A stretch of 42,888 bases of DNA from Bacteroidota bacterium (GTDB lineage: Bacteria > Bacteroidota > Ignavibacteria > Kapaibacteriales > UBA2268): contig WRLB01000006.1 of the NCBI GenBank assembly GCA_009777815.1, positions 1 to 42,888 of the forward strand. The letters run 5' to 3'. This document shows, piece by piece, positions 34,189 to 42,480 of the stretch. The stretch's first letter is position 1; every line of letters starts with the position of its first letter. Position numbers and translations under genes: made by a program. Under the pieces are notes generated by a model. The model was not told the origin of the DNA, ran no database searches, and was given only the letters and a program-made list of their open reading frames with translations.

Positions 34189-36255
34189 TTATTTCTTTTC
34201 TGTTGGTTCATAATTATGGAAAAACATTGAATATGATGCTCTGCCTTGACTTGCCGAACGCAATTTAGTTACATATCCAAACATTTGACTTAAAGGTGCA
34301 ATACATTTTATAAGTTGCGTATTTCCTTTTAATTCAACGCCTTCAATTCGTCCTTTACGGGCATTCATATCTGCAATAATATCACCAACATATTCTTCAG
34401 GCGAAGTAATTTCTACACGAAACATTGGTTCTAATAAAATAGGCGAAGCAATTCTAACAGCATCTTTAACCGCAATAGAAGCAGCAATTTTATATGCTAT
34501 TGGATCGCTTTCGCCTTCAATATATTTCATTTCTAATATATTAACTTCAATATCAGCCATTGGAAAACCGCTTGTTCCTACATTTAATGCTTCTTTAGCT
34601 CCTTCCATAGCGGCATTAAGCATTTCTACAGGCATATTTTTATCTGCTCTTTCTATATTTATTTTTCCTTTTTTATCTATAAGTTCATTTTTAATAATTA
34701 TTCCTAAATCTTTTGCTGGTTTAATAGATAATTTAACTGAGCCGAACATATTTTTACCTGTGCTTCTATCAAATATACCTTCTTTAATTATTTCTTGATT
34801 TATAGTTTCTTTATAAGCAACTTGTGGATTTCCTGTGCGAGTATCAAGATTAAATTCTCGTCTCAATCTATCTACAATTATTTCAAGATGCAACTCACCA
34901 ACACCGCTAATAATAATCTGTCCACTATCGGCATCATTACTAAACTTAAAAGTAGGATCTTCATCAGCAAGTCGTTTTAATGCTTCAAGTAATTTATCTT
35001 GTTCTGCGAGCGTTTTTGCTTCTATTGCTTGATTAATTACAGGAGCAATAAAGCGGATTTTTTCAAAAAGAATTTGATTTTTTATATCACAAAGAGTATC
35101 ACCTGTTCCTGCGAACTTTAATCCTGGCAATGCTATAATTTGTCCTGAGTTAGTTGCTTTTATTTCTTCTCTTTTACTTGCGTGGACATTTAATATCTTA
35201 AGTATTTTTTCTTTTTTATCTGTTCCTGCAATTTGCAAACTATCCCCTATATTTAATGTCCCCGAATACACACGAATATATGTCAGACGACCAACATAAG
35301 GGTCAGTCACAACCTTAAATGCTAATGCAGAAAATGGTTCATTATCTATAAGTTTAACTGATTTAATTTTTTCTAAATCTTTAACATCATAGCCCGATAT
35401 TTCTGTAATATCATTAGGACTTGGAAGGTAATTTATAACTGCTTCTATTAGCGGCTGCACTCCAATATTTCTTAAAGAAGAACCACATAAAACAGGAAGA
35501 ATAGAACGATTACAAACACATTTTCTTAAAGTATAATTTATTTCTGCGATAGTAATATCTTCACCTGCAAGATATTTTTCTAAAAGTTGGTCATCAGTTT
35601 CTGCAATAGATTCTATAAGTTGATTTTTATATTTAGTAGCAATTTCAATGTAATCGGCAGGTATATCTGTTATATTAAATTTAGAACCTTGTGTTTCAAC
35701 ATCGTAGTAAATTGCTTTCATTTCCAACAAATCAATAACTCCTTCAAAAGTATCTTCAGCACCAATAGGAATCTCAATAGGCACAGGATTACAACTAAAT
35801 TTTTCTTTAATTTCATCAACTACTTTATAAAAATCTGCACCTAATCTATCCATCTTATTTATAAAAATAATTCTTGGGACATTATATTCATCTGCTTGTC
35901 GCCATACTGTTTCGGTTTGTGGTTGCACTCCACTTGTGCCGCAAACAATAGCAATAGCACCATCTAATACTCGTAAAGACCTTTGCACTTCAGCAGTAAA
36001 ATCAACATGTCCTGGTGTATCTATAATATTAATATTATATCCATTCCATTCAACAGGCGTAACGGCAGACATTATAGTAATGCCTCGTTCTTTTTCTTGT
36101 TCCATAAAATCCATAAAAGCAGTGCCATCATCTACTTGTCCTATTTTATGAATATAACCTGAATAAAATAGAAAACGTTCTGTAGTTGTAGTTTTTCCGG
36201 CATCTATATGCGCCATTATTCCTATATTTCTTATTTTTGATTTATCGTCTGACAT
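34189..36255 (-). CDS. fusA: elongation factor G
   Basis: This GTPase drives translocation of tRNA and mRNA on the ribosome. The 688 residues are full length. The P-loop AHIDAGKTT (15-23), the G3 motif DTPGHVDF (about 78-85) and NKMD (about 132-135) are intact, as are the switch regions (ERGITI). Domains II-V follow, including [26 protein letters not shown] and the C-terminal [20 protein letters not shown]. It is not in a str operon with rpsL, rpsG or tuf. It could be the sole EF-G or one of several paralogues. Its TAG/TAA end lies about 90 bp from the GLUG gene start. Confidence 0.95.
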   Translation of the reverse strand: MSDDKSKIRNIGIMAHIDAGKTTTTERFLFYSGYIHKIGQVDDGTAFMDFMEQEKERGITIMSAVTPVEWNGYNINIIDTPGHVDFTAEVQRSLRVLDGAIAIVCGTSGVQPQTETVWRQADEYNVPRIIFINKMDRLGADFYKVVDEIKEKFSCNPVPIEIPIGAEDTFEGVIDLLEMKAIYYDVETQGSKFNITDIPADYIEIATKYKNQLIESIAETDDQLLEKYLAGEDITIAEINYTLRKCVCNRSILPVLCGSSLRNIGVQPLIEAVINYLPSPNDITEISGYDVKDLEKIKSVKLIDNEPFSALAFKVVTDPYVGRLTYIRVYSGTLNIGDSLQIAGTDKKEKILKILNVHASKREEIKATNSGQIIALPGLKFAGTGDTLCDIKNQILFEKIRFIAPVINQAIEAKTLAEQDKLLEALKRLADEDPTFKFSNDADSGQIIISGVGELHLEIIVDRLRREFNLDTRTGNPQVAYKETINQEIIKEGIFDRSTGKNMFGSVKLSIKPAKDLGIIIKNELIDKKGKINIERADKNMPVEMLNAAMEGAKEALNVGTSGFPMADIEVNILEMKYIEGESDPIAYKIAASIAVKDAVRIASPILLEPMFRVEITSPEEYVGDIIADMNARKGRIEGVELKGNTQLIKCIAPLSQMFGYVTKLRSASQGRASYSMFFHNYEPTEKK

Positions 36256-36331
36256 AATTTTTAACTATTTAAAGAACATTAAAATACGAAAATTTTGGGA
36301 AGTATTGTTGGCATATAAGAGAAAATAATAC

Positions 36332-36339
36332 TATATTTG
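36332..36339 (+). promoter_or_regulatory. -7 box directly in front of thiH
   Basis: TATATTTG ends 4 bp before the ATG at 36344, with TTG at 36305-36310 as a possible -33 element about 21 bp upstream of the box. The transcript should be leaderless or nearly so, and no room exists for a TPP riboswitch. Confidence 0.6.
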
Positions 36340-36343
36340 CATT

Positions 36344-37474
36344 ATGAAAGATAGATTTATTGATGAACTATTTTTATATGATTGGGACGAAATATCAGAA
36401 AAGATATTAAATGTAAATGATAAAAATATAAAATTAGTTTTAGAAAAAACAAAACAAAATATTGCATTATCTATGAATGATTTTATGTCTTTATTGTCGC
36501 CAATTGCAGTAAATTATCTAAATGAAATGTGTCTTATAAGTCAGCAGAAAACACATCGCCGTTTCGGGAAAACTATACAACTTTATATTCCTTTGTATCT
36601 TTCTAATTATTGTCATAATGTTTGTATTTATTGTGGTTTTAATGCAAAAAATAGTATTAATAGGAAAGTGTTAAATGATGAAGAGATTCTAAAAGAATTA
36701 GAAATAATAAAAAATATGGGATACAGACATATATTATTAGTCACAGGTGATAGCAAAAATAAGGCAGGGGTAGATTATATATTAAATGCAATTAAATTAG
36801 TTAAGCCACATTTTTCTTCTATTTCGGCAGAAATACAGCCGTTAGAAATAGCACAATATAAATGTTTAATAGATGCAGGTTTGAGTTCAGTTTATATTTA
36901 TCAAGAAACTTATAACAAAAAAAAATATCCTTTTTATCATCCAAAAGGCGAAAAAAGTAACTTTGATTATAGAATATCTACTCCTGAACGTCTTGGGCAA
37001 GCAGGTATATATAGAATAGGATTAGGAACATTATTAGGATTAGAAGATTGGCGTGTGGAAGCATATTTTCTTGGTTTGCATTTGCGTTTTATGTCGCGTA
37101 ATTATTGGAAAACAAAATATTCTATATCATTTCCAAGAATACGTCCACATACAGGTGACTATCAGCCCAATTTTCCTGTATCAAACAAAGAATTATCGCA
37201 ACTAATTTGGGCATTTAGATTGTTTGATGAAAACGTTGAAATAGCACTTTCTACTCGCGAAAGTGTTAAATATAGAAACAATATGATACCGCTTGGAATA
37301 ACATCTATGAGTGCAGGTTCTAAAACGGACCCAGGCGGCTATGCCACTAATATATATGAATTAGAACAATTTGAAGTTAATGATTCACGTTCCCCGAAAG
37401 AATTAATTGCAGAAATAGAAAAACAAAATTATACTGCTATATGGAAGGACTGGGACAACTATTTAGGAAGGTAA
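36344..37474 (+). CDS. thiH: 2-iminoacetate synthase ThiH
   Basis: This radical SAM enzyme cleaves tyrosine to dehydroglycine (2-iminoacetate) and p-cresol for thiazole formation in thiamine synthesis, an oxygen-sensitive route used by anaerobes and enterics. The 376 residues match the family. The iron-sulphur motif CHNVCIYC (C90, C94, C97) sits in LSNYCHNVCIYCGFN. ILLVTGDSKNKAG, ISAEIQPLE, YIYQETYNKKKYPFYHP KG, SFPRIRPH and SAGSKTDPGGY are typical ThiH segments. thiG, thiF and thiS are not adjacent. It is divergent from fusA. Confidence 0.95.
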   Translation: MKDRFIDELFLYDWDEISEKILNVNDKNIKLVLEKTKQNIALSMNDFMSLLSPIAVNYLNEMCLISQQKTHRRFGKTIQLYIPLYLSNYCHNVCIYCGFNAKNSINRKVLNDEEILKELEIIKNMGYRHILLVTGDSKNKAGVDYILNAIKLVKPHFSSISAEIQPLEIAQYKCLIDAGLSSVYIYQETYNKKKYPFYHPKGEKSNFDYRISTPERLGQAGIYRIGLGTLLGLEDWRVEAYFLGLHLRFMSRNYWKTKYSISFPRIRPHTGDYQPNFPVSNKELSQLIWAFRLFDENVEIALSTRESVKYRNNMIPLGITSMSAGSKTDPGGYATNIYELEQFEVNDSRSPKELIAEIEKQNYTAIWKDWDNYLGR

Positions 37475-37502
37475 TCCTTATTTTTAAGTAAAAATATTCA
37501 AA

Positions 37503-37733
37503 ATGAAATACAATATCAGCAAAAAGAAATTACTTATATTCGCTACTACAATTGCAATTGTTGGTTCTTCTTTTATCACTTTAATGAACGTTATCCTAAA
37601 TACGCAAGGATTTAAAGAAGAAATTAATCTAAATTATGCTATTATTATGTTTGTTGGTAATTTCTTTATATGGTTTATATGTTATAGTTTTACATATTAT
37701 ATTAGCAAAAAATCTGAATTCAAAGAAAAATAA
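37503..37733 (+). CDS. small two-segment membrane protein
   Basis: This 76-residue protein has two hydrophobic helices, about 9-31 (LLIFATTIAIVGSSFITLMN) and about 42-65 (AIIMFVGNFFIWFICYSFTY), with a basic N-terminus and a charged C-terminal tail. No family is recognised. Its stop codon overlaps the start of the next gene (TAATG), implying translational coupling to the DUF3108 protein, with which it may work in the envelope. Confidence 0.7.
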   Translation: MKYNISKKKLLIFATTIAIVGSSFITLMNVILNTQGFKEEINLNYAIIMFVGNFFIWFICYSFTYYISKKSEFKEK

Positions 37734-38548
37734 TGATTAAAACAAAAATAATTTCAATATATCTAATTTTTACTCTATCTGCTTATATTATTTTCGCAGA
37801 AAGTGGCAACCGAACTATAAAAAACGATGCTTTTACTTTCGGCGAAAAATTAGAATATAAAGTAGGAATGATAAGCGGTCCGCTGAAAGGACTCGGCGGA
37901 AGCGGAGGAATTTCTATTAGTAATACTAAAAAACAATTTACTAATTCTGCAAAAGAAAAAAGAGATTGTTATGATATTTTGTTTTGGGTTAATAGCGAAG
38001 GATTAGTTGATATGTTATATTCTGTTAATGATAAATACAAAACGTTAGTGGATGTTGCGGGTATTTTTCCTTACGAGTTCCATCAAAGAATAAGAGAAGG
38101 AAGTTATAAAAAAGATTTTAAAGCAACATTTGACCAACTAAATAATACTGCTATTGTCGGCAATAATAAATATAAAGTTGAAGATAATGTACAGGATGTT
38201 TTATCTGCATTATATTATTTTAGAACTTTTGATTTAAGTAAAAAAAAGAATGGTGATGTCATTGAATTATCTAATTTTTACAAGGATAGTGTGTATAAAC
38301 TTCCCGTTAAAATAGTAAAAAGAGAAATAATTAAAGTCCCCGCAGGAAAGTTCAAAACTATATTAGTGCAACCACTTGTTGCCGAAGGAGGATTGTTTAA
38401 ATTTAACAATACAATAAGTATTTGGATAACAGATGATGACAAAAAAATTCCCGTCAAAGTAGCAACATCAATAGTTATCGGCGATGTCGGAGCAGAATTG
38501 AAAAAATATAGCGGCATTAAAGGAAAAATAACAGCAAAAATAGATTGA
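37733..38548 (+). CDS. DUF3108 periplasmic protein
   Basis: This 271-residue exported protein has a signal peptide (about 1-21, ISIYLIFTLSAYIIFA). The mature part starts with FTFGEKLEYKVGMISGPLKG, contains YDILFWVNSEGLVDMLYSVN, AGIFPYEFHQRIREGSYKKD, DVLSALYYFRTF and VPAGKFKTILVQPLV, and ends with NTISIWITDDDKKIPVKVAT. These are the DUF3108 landmarks. The fold is thought to be a beta barrel-like periplasmic domain. The function is not established. It is coupled by a 1-bp overlap to the preceding small membrane protein. Confidence 0.88.
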   Translation: MIKTKIISIYLIFTLSAYIIFAESGNRTIKNDAFTFGEKLEYKVGMISGPLKGLGGSGGISISNTKKQFTNSAKEKRDCYDILFWVNSEGLVDMLYSVNDKYKTLVDVAGIFPYEFHQRIREGSYKKDFKATFDQLNNTAIVGNNKYKVEDNVQDVLSALYYFRTFDLSKKKNGDVIELSNFYKDSVYKLPVKIVKREIIKVPAGKFKTILVQPLVAEGGLFKFNNTISIWITDDDKKIPVKVATSIVIGDVGAELKKYSGIKGKITAKID

Positions 38549-38608
38549 ATACTTAAAACGAAATTATTATTTTGTAAGGGTCACCTCTAAAATGAAAAAT
38601 CCGTATAC

Positions 38609-38675
38609 TGTTATGCCGAACTTGTTTAAGCATCCTCTTATTTTATGTAGATACCGAAACAAATTCGGCATAACA
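38609..38675. repeat. dispersed repeat, family B, near-perfect hairpin
   Basis: TGTTATGCCGAACTTGTTT at the left end is mirrored by AAACAAATTCGGCATAACA at the right end, 67 bp in all, with only a few unpaired bases in the arms. It lies between the converging DUF3108 and phosphatase genes and may terminate both. Confidence 0.8.
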
Positions 38676-38707
38676 GAATATTTTTAACAGAGGAATTTAT
38701 TTCCTTT

Positions 38708-39856
38708 CTAAATTTTATTTATAATAACTAATTTACCTAATTCTTTTAAGCGGTTTGCTAATGATGGAATTATATTTTGACGTGATTTAATACCACGCTG
38801 TATGAACTCTAAAGAATTGTTATCCGACTGATTATTAATTCCTAACCAAAAAACAATTTTATCTGCTTCCATTATTTTATCAAATAGTTTAGTAACGGGA
38901 CTATCTTCATTCATAAGTTTTCTATTTTCATCAATTATGTTATACAACTGATTTAATGTAATTGCACCTTCGGTAGCCAAATCCACTCCTTTTATAATAA
39001 ATTCAGGCGGAGTAAATGGATTAGTTTTTTCGTTATTATATATTAAATTAGTATTCAGCACACTACTTACAACATTAGCAGTAGTTCCTCCGCAAACAAT
39101 TTTGCATCCATCGGCGGACATAAACTTCCTAACTACTGAGCAATCATTTTTCTTTTCTGCTGGCGGTCCCGTTATAATATTACATACCTTTCCTGTCCTT
39201 GCAAACCCTATTATATTTGTTATGTCATCATCATAATTATTGTTGCTAATAGTAAAAACTTGTTGCGTTATATCATTAGATAGTTTAATATAATCAATGC
39301 TTTTATGTGTATAATTTTCATTAATAAATTTGCAAACTCCTTCGCTTGTCCATCCCCAATCTAATCCTCTACCTATACCTGCTTGCGTAACACCATCAGA
39401 CATTAGCATAATTGCTTCAGTATTTTTTATATAACAATTTGCTTCATTAATGATACCATTTTCTGTTTCAATCTCGCGTAGATTTAGTATTTTTGCACCT
39501 ATTGGTGATATAAATATCGGCGGAGGCATAGAAAAAGATAAGATATTTGCCATCCCATCATTATGTATCCGCATCATAGAAAATACTGCATAATGCCCAC
39601 CTTCTGTGCCTACTTGATTGAAAAAATCAACTAAACTATCAAACGCCTGACGCAAACTAAAGCCCGATTGCAATAATTTTGAAAGGTAAGATACGTTCAT
39701 AGCGGCAGCAAAGTTTGCTTTTATGCCGTGTCCTTTGCCATCGCAAAGTATAATAGTAGTATGATGTGGCGACCTTGCTATACTAAATACATCACCACAA
39801 GCAGTTCCTTCAATTTTTGATTTTTGATTAAAAGCAATATCTATATATTGATACAT
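38708..39856 (-). CDS. SpoIIE/PP2C-type serine phosphatase, hydrogenase-associated type
   Basis: This 382-residue protein has an N-terminal PP2C-like domain (about 1-225). Metal-site motifs are GTACGDVFSI, TIILCDGKGHGIKANFAAAM, AIMLMSDGVTQAG and YDDDITNIIGF. The segment GGHYAVFSMMRIHNDGMANI then LSFSMPPPIFI resembles the SpoIIE-family phosphatases coded beside [FeFe]-hydrogenases in fermentative anaerobes. The C-terminal part (ITGPPAEKKNDCSVVRKFMS, CKIVCGGTTANVVSSVL) matches that subfamily as I remember it. It has no sensor or membrane part. No hydrogenase, HydE/F/G or anti-sigma partner lies nearby, so its target here is unknown. Confidence 0.85.
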   Translation of the reverse strand: MYQYIDIAFNQKSKIEGTACGDVFSIARSPHHTTIILCDGKGHGIKANFAAAMNVSYLSKLLQSGFSLRQAFDSLVDFFNQVGTEGGHYAVFSMMRIHNDGMANILSFSMPPPIFISPIGAKILNLREIETENGIINEANCYIKNTEAIMLMSDGVTQAGIGRGLDWGWTSEGVCKFINENYTHKSIDYIKLSNDITQQVFTISNNNYDDDITNIIGFARTGKVCNIITGPPAEKKNDCSVVRKFMSADGCKIVCGGTTANVVSSVLNTNLIYNNEKTNPFTPPEFIIKGVDLATEGAITLNQLYNIIDENRKLMNEDSPVTKLFDKIMEADKIVFWLGINNQSDNNSLEFIQRGIKSRQNIIPSLANRLKELGKLVIINKI

Positions 39857-40072
39857 TACATTGATACATTTTTAGTTATTAGAAAATTATACATAAAAAT
39901 AGCATTTTATGTTAAATTTTGATATGAAAAAAACAATTTTTTACTGAAATAATTCTAAATTGACTATAGAGATATATTAACAAATTGAGTAATGCACAAA
40001 AGGTATTTAAAAACATTTTTTTTGTATTTTGCCATACCGTATTAAATATGGTATAGCATTTCACAAGTAAAA

Positions 40073-40999
40073 CTATATTTGTTTGCTTACTTCTGTCAAT
40101 ATGTATTTTTCTTGTTCTGTTAAACTTGCATAGCCCGATTGAGATATTTTGTCTATTATAGTATCTAACATTTCTTGTGATATTCGCTGTCCATCTACGT
40201 AAATCTCTTTTAAATTATAACTATTAGGTTCAGAATAATTAGTATTATTTGTTTGTGATGGTGTTTCCCAAGTTATAGAATATGGGTTTTGCTTTTCTTT
40301 CTTATTAAAAATATTGCCGACAACGTTCCCACTGTTAGGCGGAGTATAACCATAATTATTCCTTTCTAAACCAAATTTGCTTGGTAATAATTTAACAAGC
40401 AAAAAGCCCATTAATCCACCCCCGATGTGAGCAAAATGTGCTATTCCGTCATTGCCTGAAATACCACCTACAACAGATAAGACGACCATACCAATCCCAA
40501 TCCATTTTGCTTTTAAAGGAATAAATATAGGAAATACTATCAAACGTCTATCAGGATTTAGCATTATAAAACCAAACAACAATCCATAAACAGACCCCGA
40601 AGCACCAATTGCAGGTGCTATATCTCCTAATGCTGAACTAATTAATATATGCAAAATTCCTGCTCCCACACCACAAATTAAGTAAAAGCGAAGAAATTTT
40701 TTACTACCCCAAAATTGCTCTAACTCTGTGCCAAACATCCACAGCATAAACATATTAAAGAAAATATGCCAAAAGTCGCCGTGCAAAAACTGGTATGTTA
40801 TAAGTTGCCAAATATGAAAATCAGAAGTTATACCAGGTCGGACAGTCCAACCATCTAAAGGTATAAGTGCGAACCATTTAGTCATCCATATCTTAAATGG
40901 AAGCGTTTCTATAATTGAGCCGTTAAAAAGCATTTCAAGAAAAAATACAGCAGCGTTAATTACTAATAAAGTTTTTACTATTTTTGTTAATCTAAACAT
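40073..40999 (-). CDS. rhomboid family intramembrane serine protease
   Basis: This 308-residue membrane protein has six predicted helices in the first 215 residues. The loop-1 region WQLITYQFLHGDFWHIFFNM carries the family HxxxxHxxxN pattern. The catalytic serine lies in GASGSVYGL and the catalytic histidine in HFAHIGGGLMG. A hydrophilic C-terminal tail of about 95 residues (QNPYSITWETPSQTNNTNYS and a helix ending ILTEVSKQI) is cytoplasmic. Substrates are not predictable. It is preceded by a -7 box and stands alone. The 216 bp between its stop and the phosphatase start are AT-rich with nothing recognisable except a short hairpin. Confidence 0.93.
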   Translation of the reverse strand: MFRLTKIVKTLLVINAAVFFLEMLFNGSIIETLPFKIWMTKWFALIPLDGWTVRPGITSDFHIWQLITYQFLHGDFWHIFFNMFMLWMFGTELEQFWGSKKFLRFYLICGVGAGILHILISSALGDIAPAIGASGSVYGLLFGFIMLNPDRRLIVFPIFIPLKAKWIGIGMVVLSVVGGISGNDGIAHFAHIGGGLMGFLLVKLLPSKFGLERNNYGYTPPNSGNVVGNIFNKKEKQNPYSITWETPSQTNNTNYSEPNSYNLKEIYVDGQRISQEMLDTIIDKISQSGYASLTEQEKYILTEVSKQI

Positions 41000-41024
41000 A
41001 ATTTAATTCTTTTATATTTTTTTA

Positions 41025-41032
41025 CAAAAATA
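41025..41032 (-). promoter_or_regulatory. -7 box for the rhomboid gene
   Basis: The minus strand reads CCTTATTTTTG, including TATTTTTG, 25 bp before the start at 40999. A forward TATTTTTG at 41039-41046 makes the site palindromic, like the dnaJ promoter. Confidence 0.6.
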
Positions 41033-41060
41033 AGGTTTTATTTTTGTAAATATATTTATC

Positions 41061-41172
41061 TGCCATATCGTGTTTGACACAAAATCTACTCGTATATAAT
41101 TAGTAGAACCGAAACAAGTTCGGAATAACAATTAACAAAAACATAGTCATGATCAACTTGTTTCAGCATCCC
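41061..41172. repeat. two family B elements back to back
   Basis: The first, about 41061-41130, has arms CATATCGTGTTTGACAC and CGAAACAAGTTCGGAATAAC. The second, 41145-41172, is a single arm (AGTCATGATCAACTTGTTTC then AGCATCCC). They fill the gap between the rhomboid and GLUG genes. Confidence 0.65.
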
Positions 41173-41178
41173 TCCTTC

Positions 41179-42429
41179 TCAATCCTTAATCCCATCATAC
41201 AAAAATATCGGCGTAGCACCAACTTTACTGGCATCGGATTGTCTTTCATCGGGGCTTTCGCTAAATACTTTTAGTTGTGGATAAAGAGATTGTATTAAGG
41301 TTGCTCCTTCTACATAAGTCCAATCAATATCGCCGAGTAAATTGGCTAACTTTCTACCAACCATATTCCTTGTTAAATGAGAAGAAACACCAGATACATC
41401 TTGTCCATTTACTCCTTTATGAATACAAAATTGTTTATCGTAATGGCAATTAGCAATCGTGGAATTAGTATAACGAATATTTGTTATTGCACCCGTAGTT
41501 CCAACTGGTCCTTCTACAACGCCAGTGTTAATACAGTTAGTCATAACACTACCAACACCAGTCGTTCCTGTAATTCCTGCAATCCCGCCTACACCATTAC
41601 CTTGCTCATAAGGAACTACATTTTCAACATTAGAACTTATAAAACCTGCATTTATAGAGTTTGTTATCGTTCCGACATTCAAAACTCCTGCTAATCCGCC
41701 AATTCTATAATGCAGACAAAATGCAGTTCTATTATTCAAAATACTTCCAATATTCAAACAATTAGTCATAATAGCACCCGATGAAACAGCAAATGCTATT
41801 CCGCCCATTCCAATAGGTGTATAACTATTACCAATTCCAATTGATGTAATTGCTCCTATATTTGTGCAATTTTCAATAATAGAATTATCAGAACATTCAC
41901 CTACTATTCCTCCTGCTGCTGTTCCTATTGCAGTTGCAGATGCGTAATTTACACAATTTTTTATAACACTATTAATAGAACTACCTACAATTGCACCAAA
42001 GATTTCTACGCTACTATTAACATATCCTACCACTTTAACATTAATAATTGTAGCATTGCGTATTGCACCAAATAATCCTGCTGGCTGATGCATTAAAGAA
42101 TGATTTATTCCTAACGCAATTTTATGTCCATTTCCATCAAAATATCCTTCAAAACTTCCCATTAAATTAGCACCACCAGAAGGAAAATATCTTCCAATAG
42201 GAACTCTTACGCTATCATTAATAATATCTTGTGTTAATATGAAATATTTACCATTGCTCCAAACTACATTACCTTGCGGATATCCTACATTTACTAAATT
42301 AGTTAGTTCTTCTATATCATCTATATTTGCAATTTGATAAGGATTAGATTCTGTTCCATTTCCACCACTAAATGAAAATAAATAAGGAACAGATATTAAA
42401 AATAAGAGAGTATTTAGTAGTTTTTTCAT
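41179..42429 (-). CDS. GLUG-repeat surface protein with complete C-terminus
   Basis: This 416-residue protein has a signal peptide (about 1-20, LLNTLLFLISVPYLFSFSGG) and the conserved N-terminal domain (NGTESNPYQIANIDDIEELT, NGKYFILTQDI, FEGYFDGNGHKIALGI). About eight GLUG-type repeats (GGIVGECSDNSIIENCTNIG and similar) follow. A closing domain begins HYDKQFCIHKG and includes LTRNMVGRKLANLLGDIDWT and a short tail that mentions no sorting motif. It is a paralogue of the protein at 33056-34099. It is probably secreted or surface-exposed; the export route is unclear because no T9SS tail is seen. GLUG proteins are common in host- or biofilm-associated bacteria. Confidence 0.85.
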   Translation of the reverse strand: MKKLLNTLLFLISVPYLFSFSGGNGTESNPYQIANIDDIEELTNLVNVGYPQGNVVWSNGKYFILTQDIINDSVRVPIGRYFPSGGANLMGSFEGYFDGNGHKIALGINHSLMHQPAGLFGAIRNATIINVKVVGYVNSSVEIFGAIVGSSINSVIKNCVNYASATAIGTAAGGIVGECSDNSIIENCTNIGAITSIGIGNSYTPIGMGGIAFAVSSGAIMTNCLNIGSILNNRTAFCLHYRIGGLAGVLNVGTITNSINAGFISSNVENVVPYEQGNGVGGIAGITGTTGVGSVMTNCINTGVVEGPVGTTGAITNIRYTNSTIANCHYDKQFCIHKGVNGQDVSGVSSHLTRNMVGRKLANLLGDIDWTYVEGATLIQSLYPQLKVFSESPDERQSDASKVGATPIFLYDGIKD

Positions 42430-42459
42430 TGTTTTACCTATTAATTTATATTATAAAAG

Positions 42460-42467
42460 CAAATATA
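42460..42467 (-). promoter_or_regulatory. -7 box for the second GLUG gene
   Basis: The minus strand reads TATATTTG, 31 bp before the start at 42429. Confidence 0.6.
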
Positions 42468-42480
42468 CATCTTTTTTTAC

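Noticed and set aside
36256-36343. TPP riboswitch before thiH
   Set aside because: The -7 box is 4 bp before the ATG, leaving no leader, and no conserved thi-box sequence is seen.
40033-40059. Hairpin after the rhomboid gene as a terminator
   Set aside because: ATACCGTATT and AATATGGTAT can pair, but on the rhomboid strand it is followed by an A-rich run, not T, so termination is not supported.
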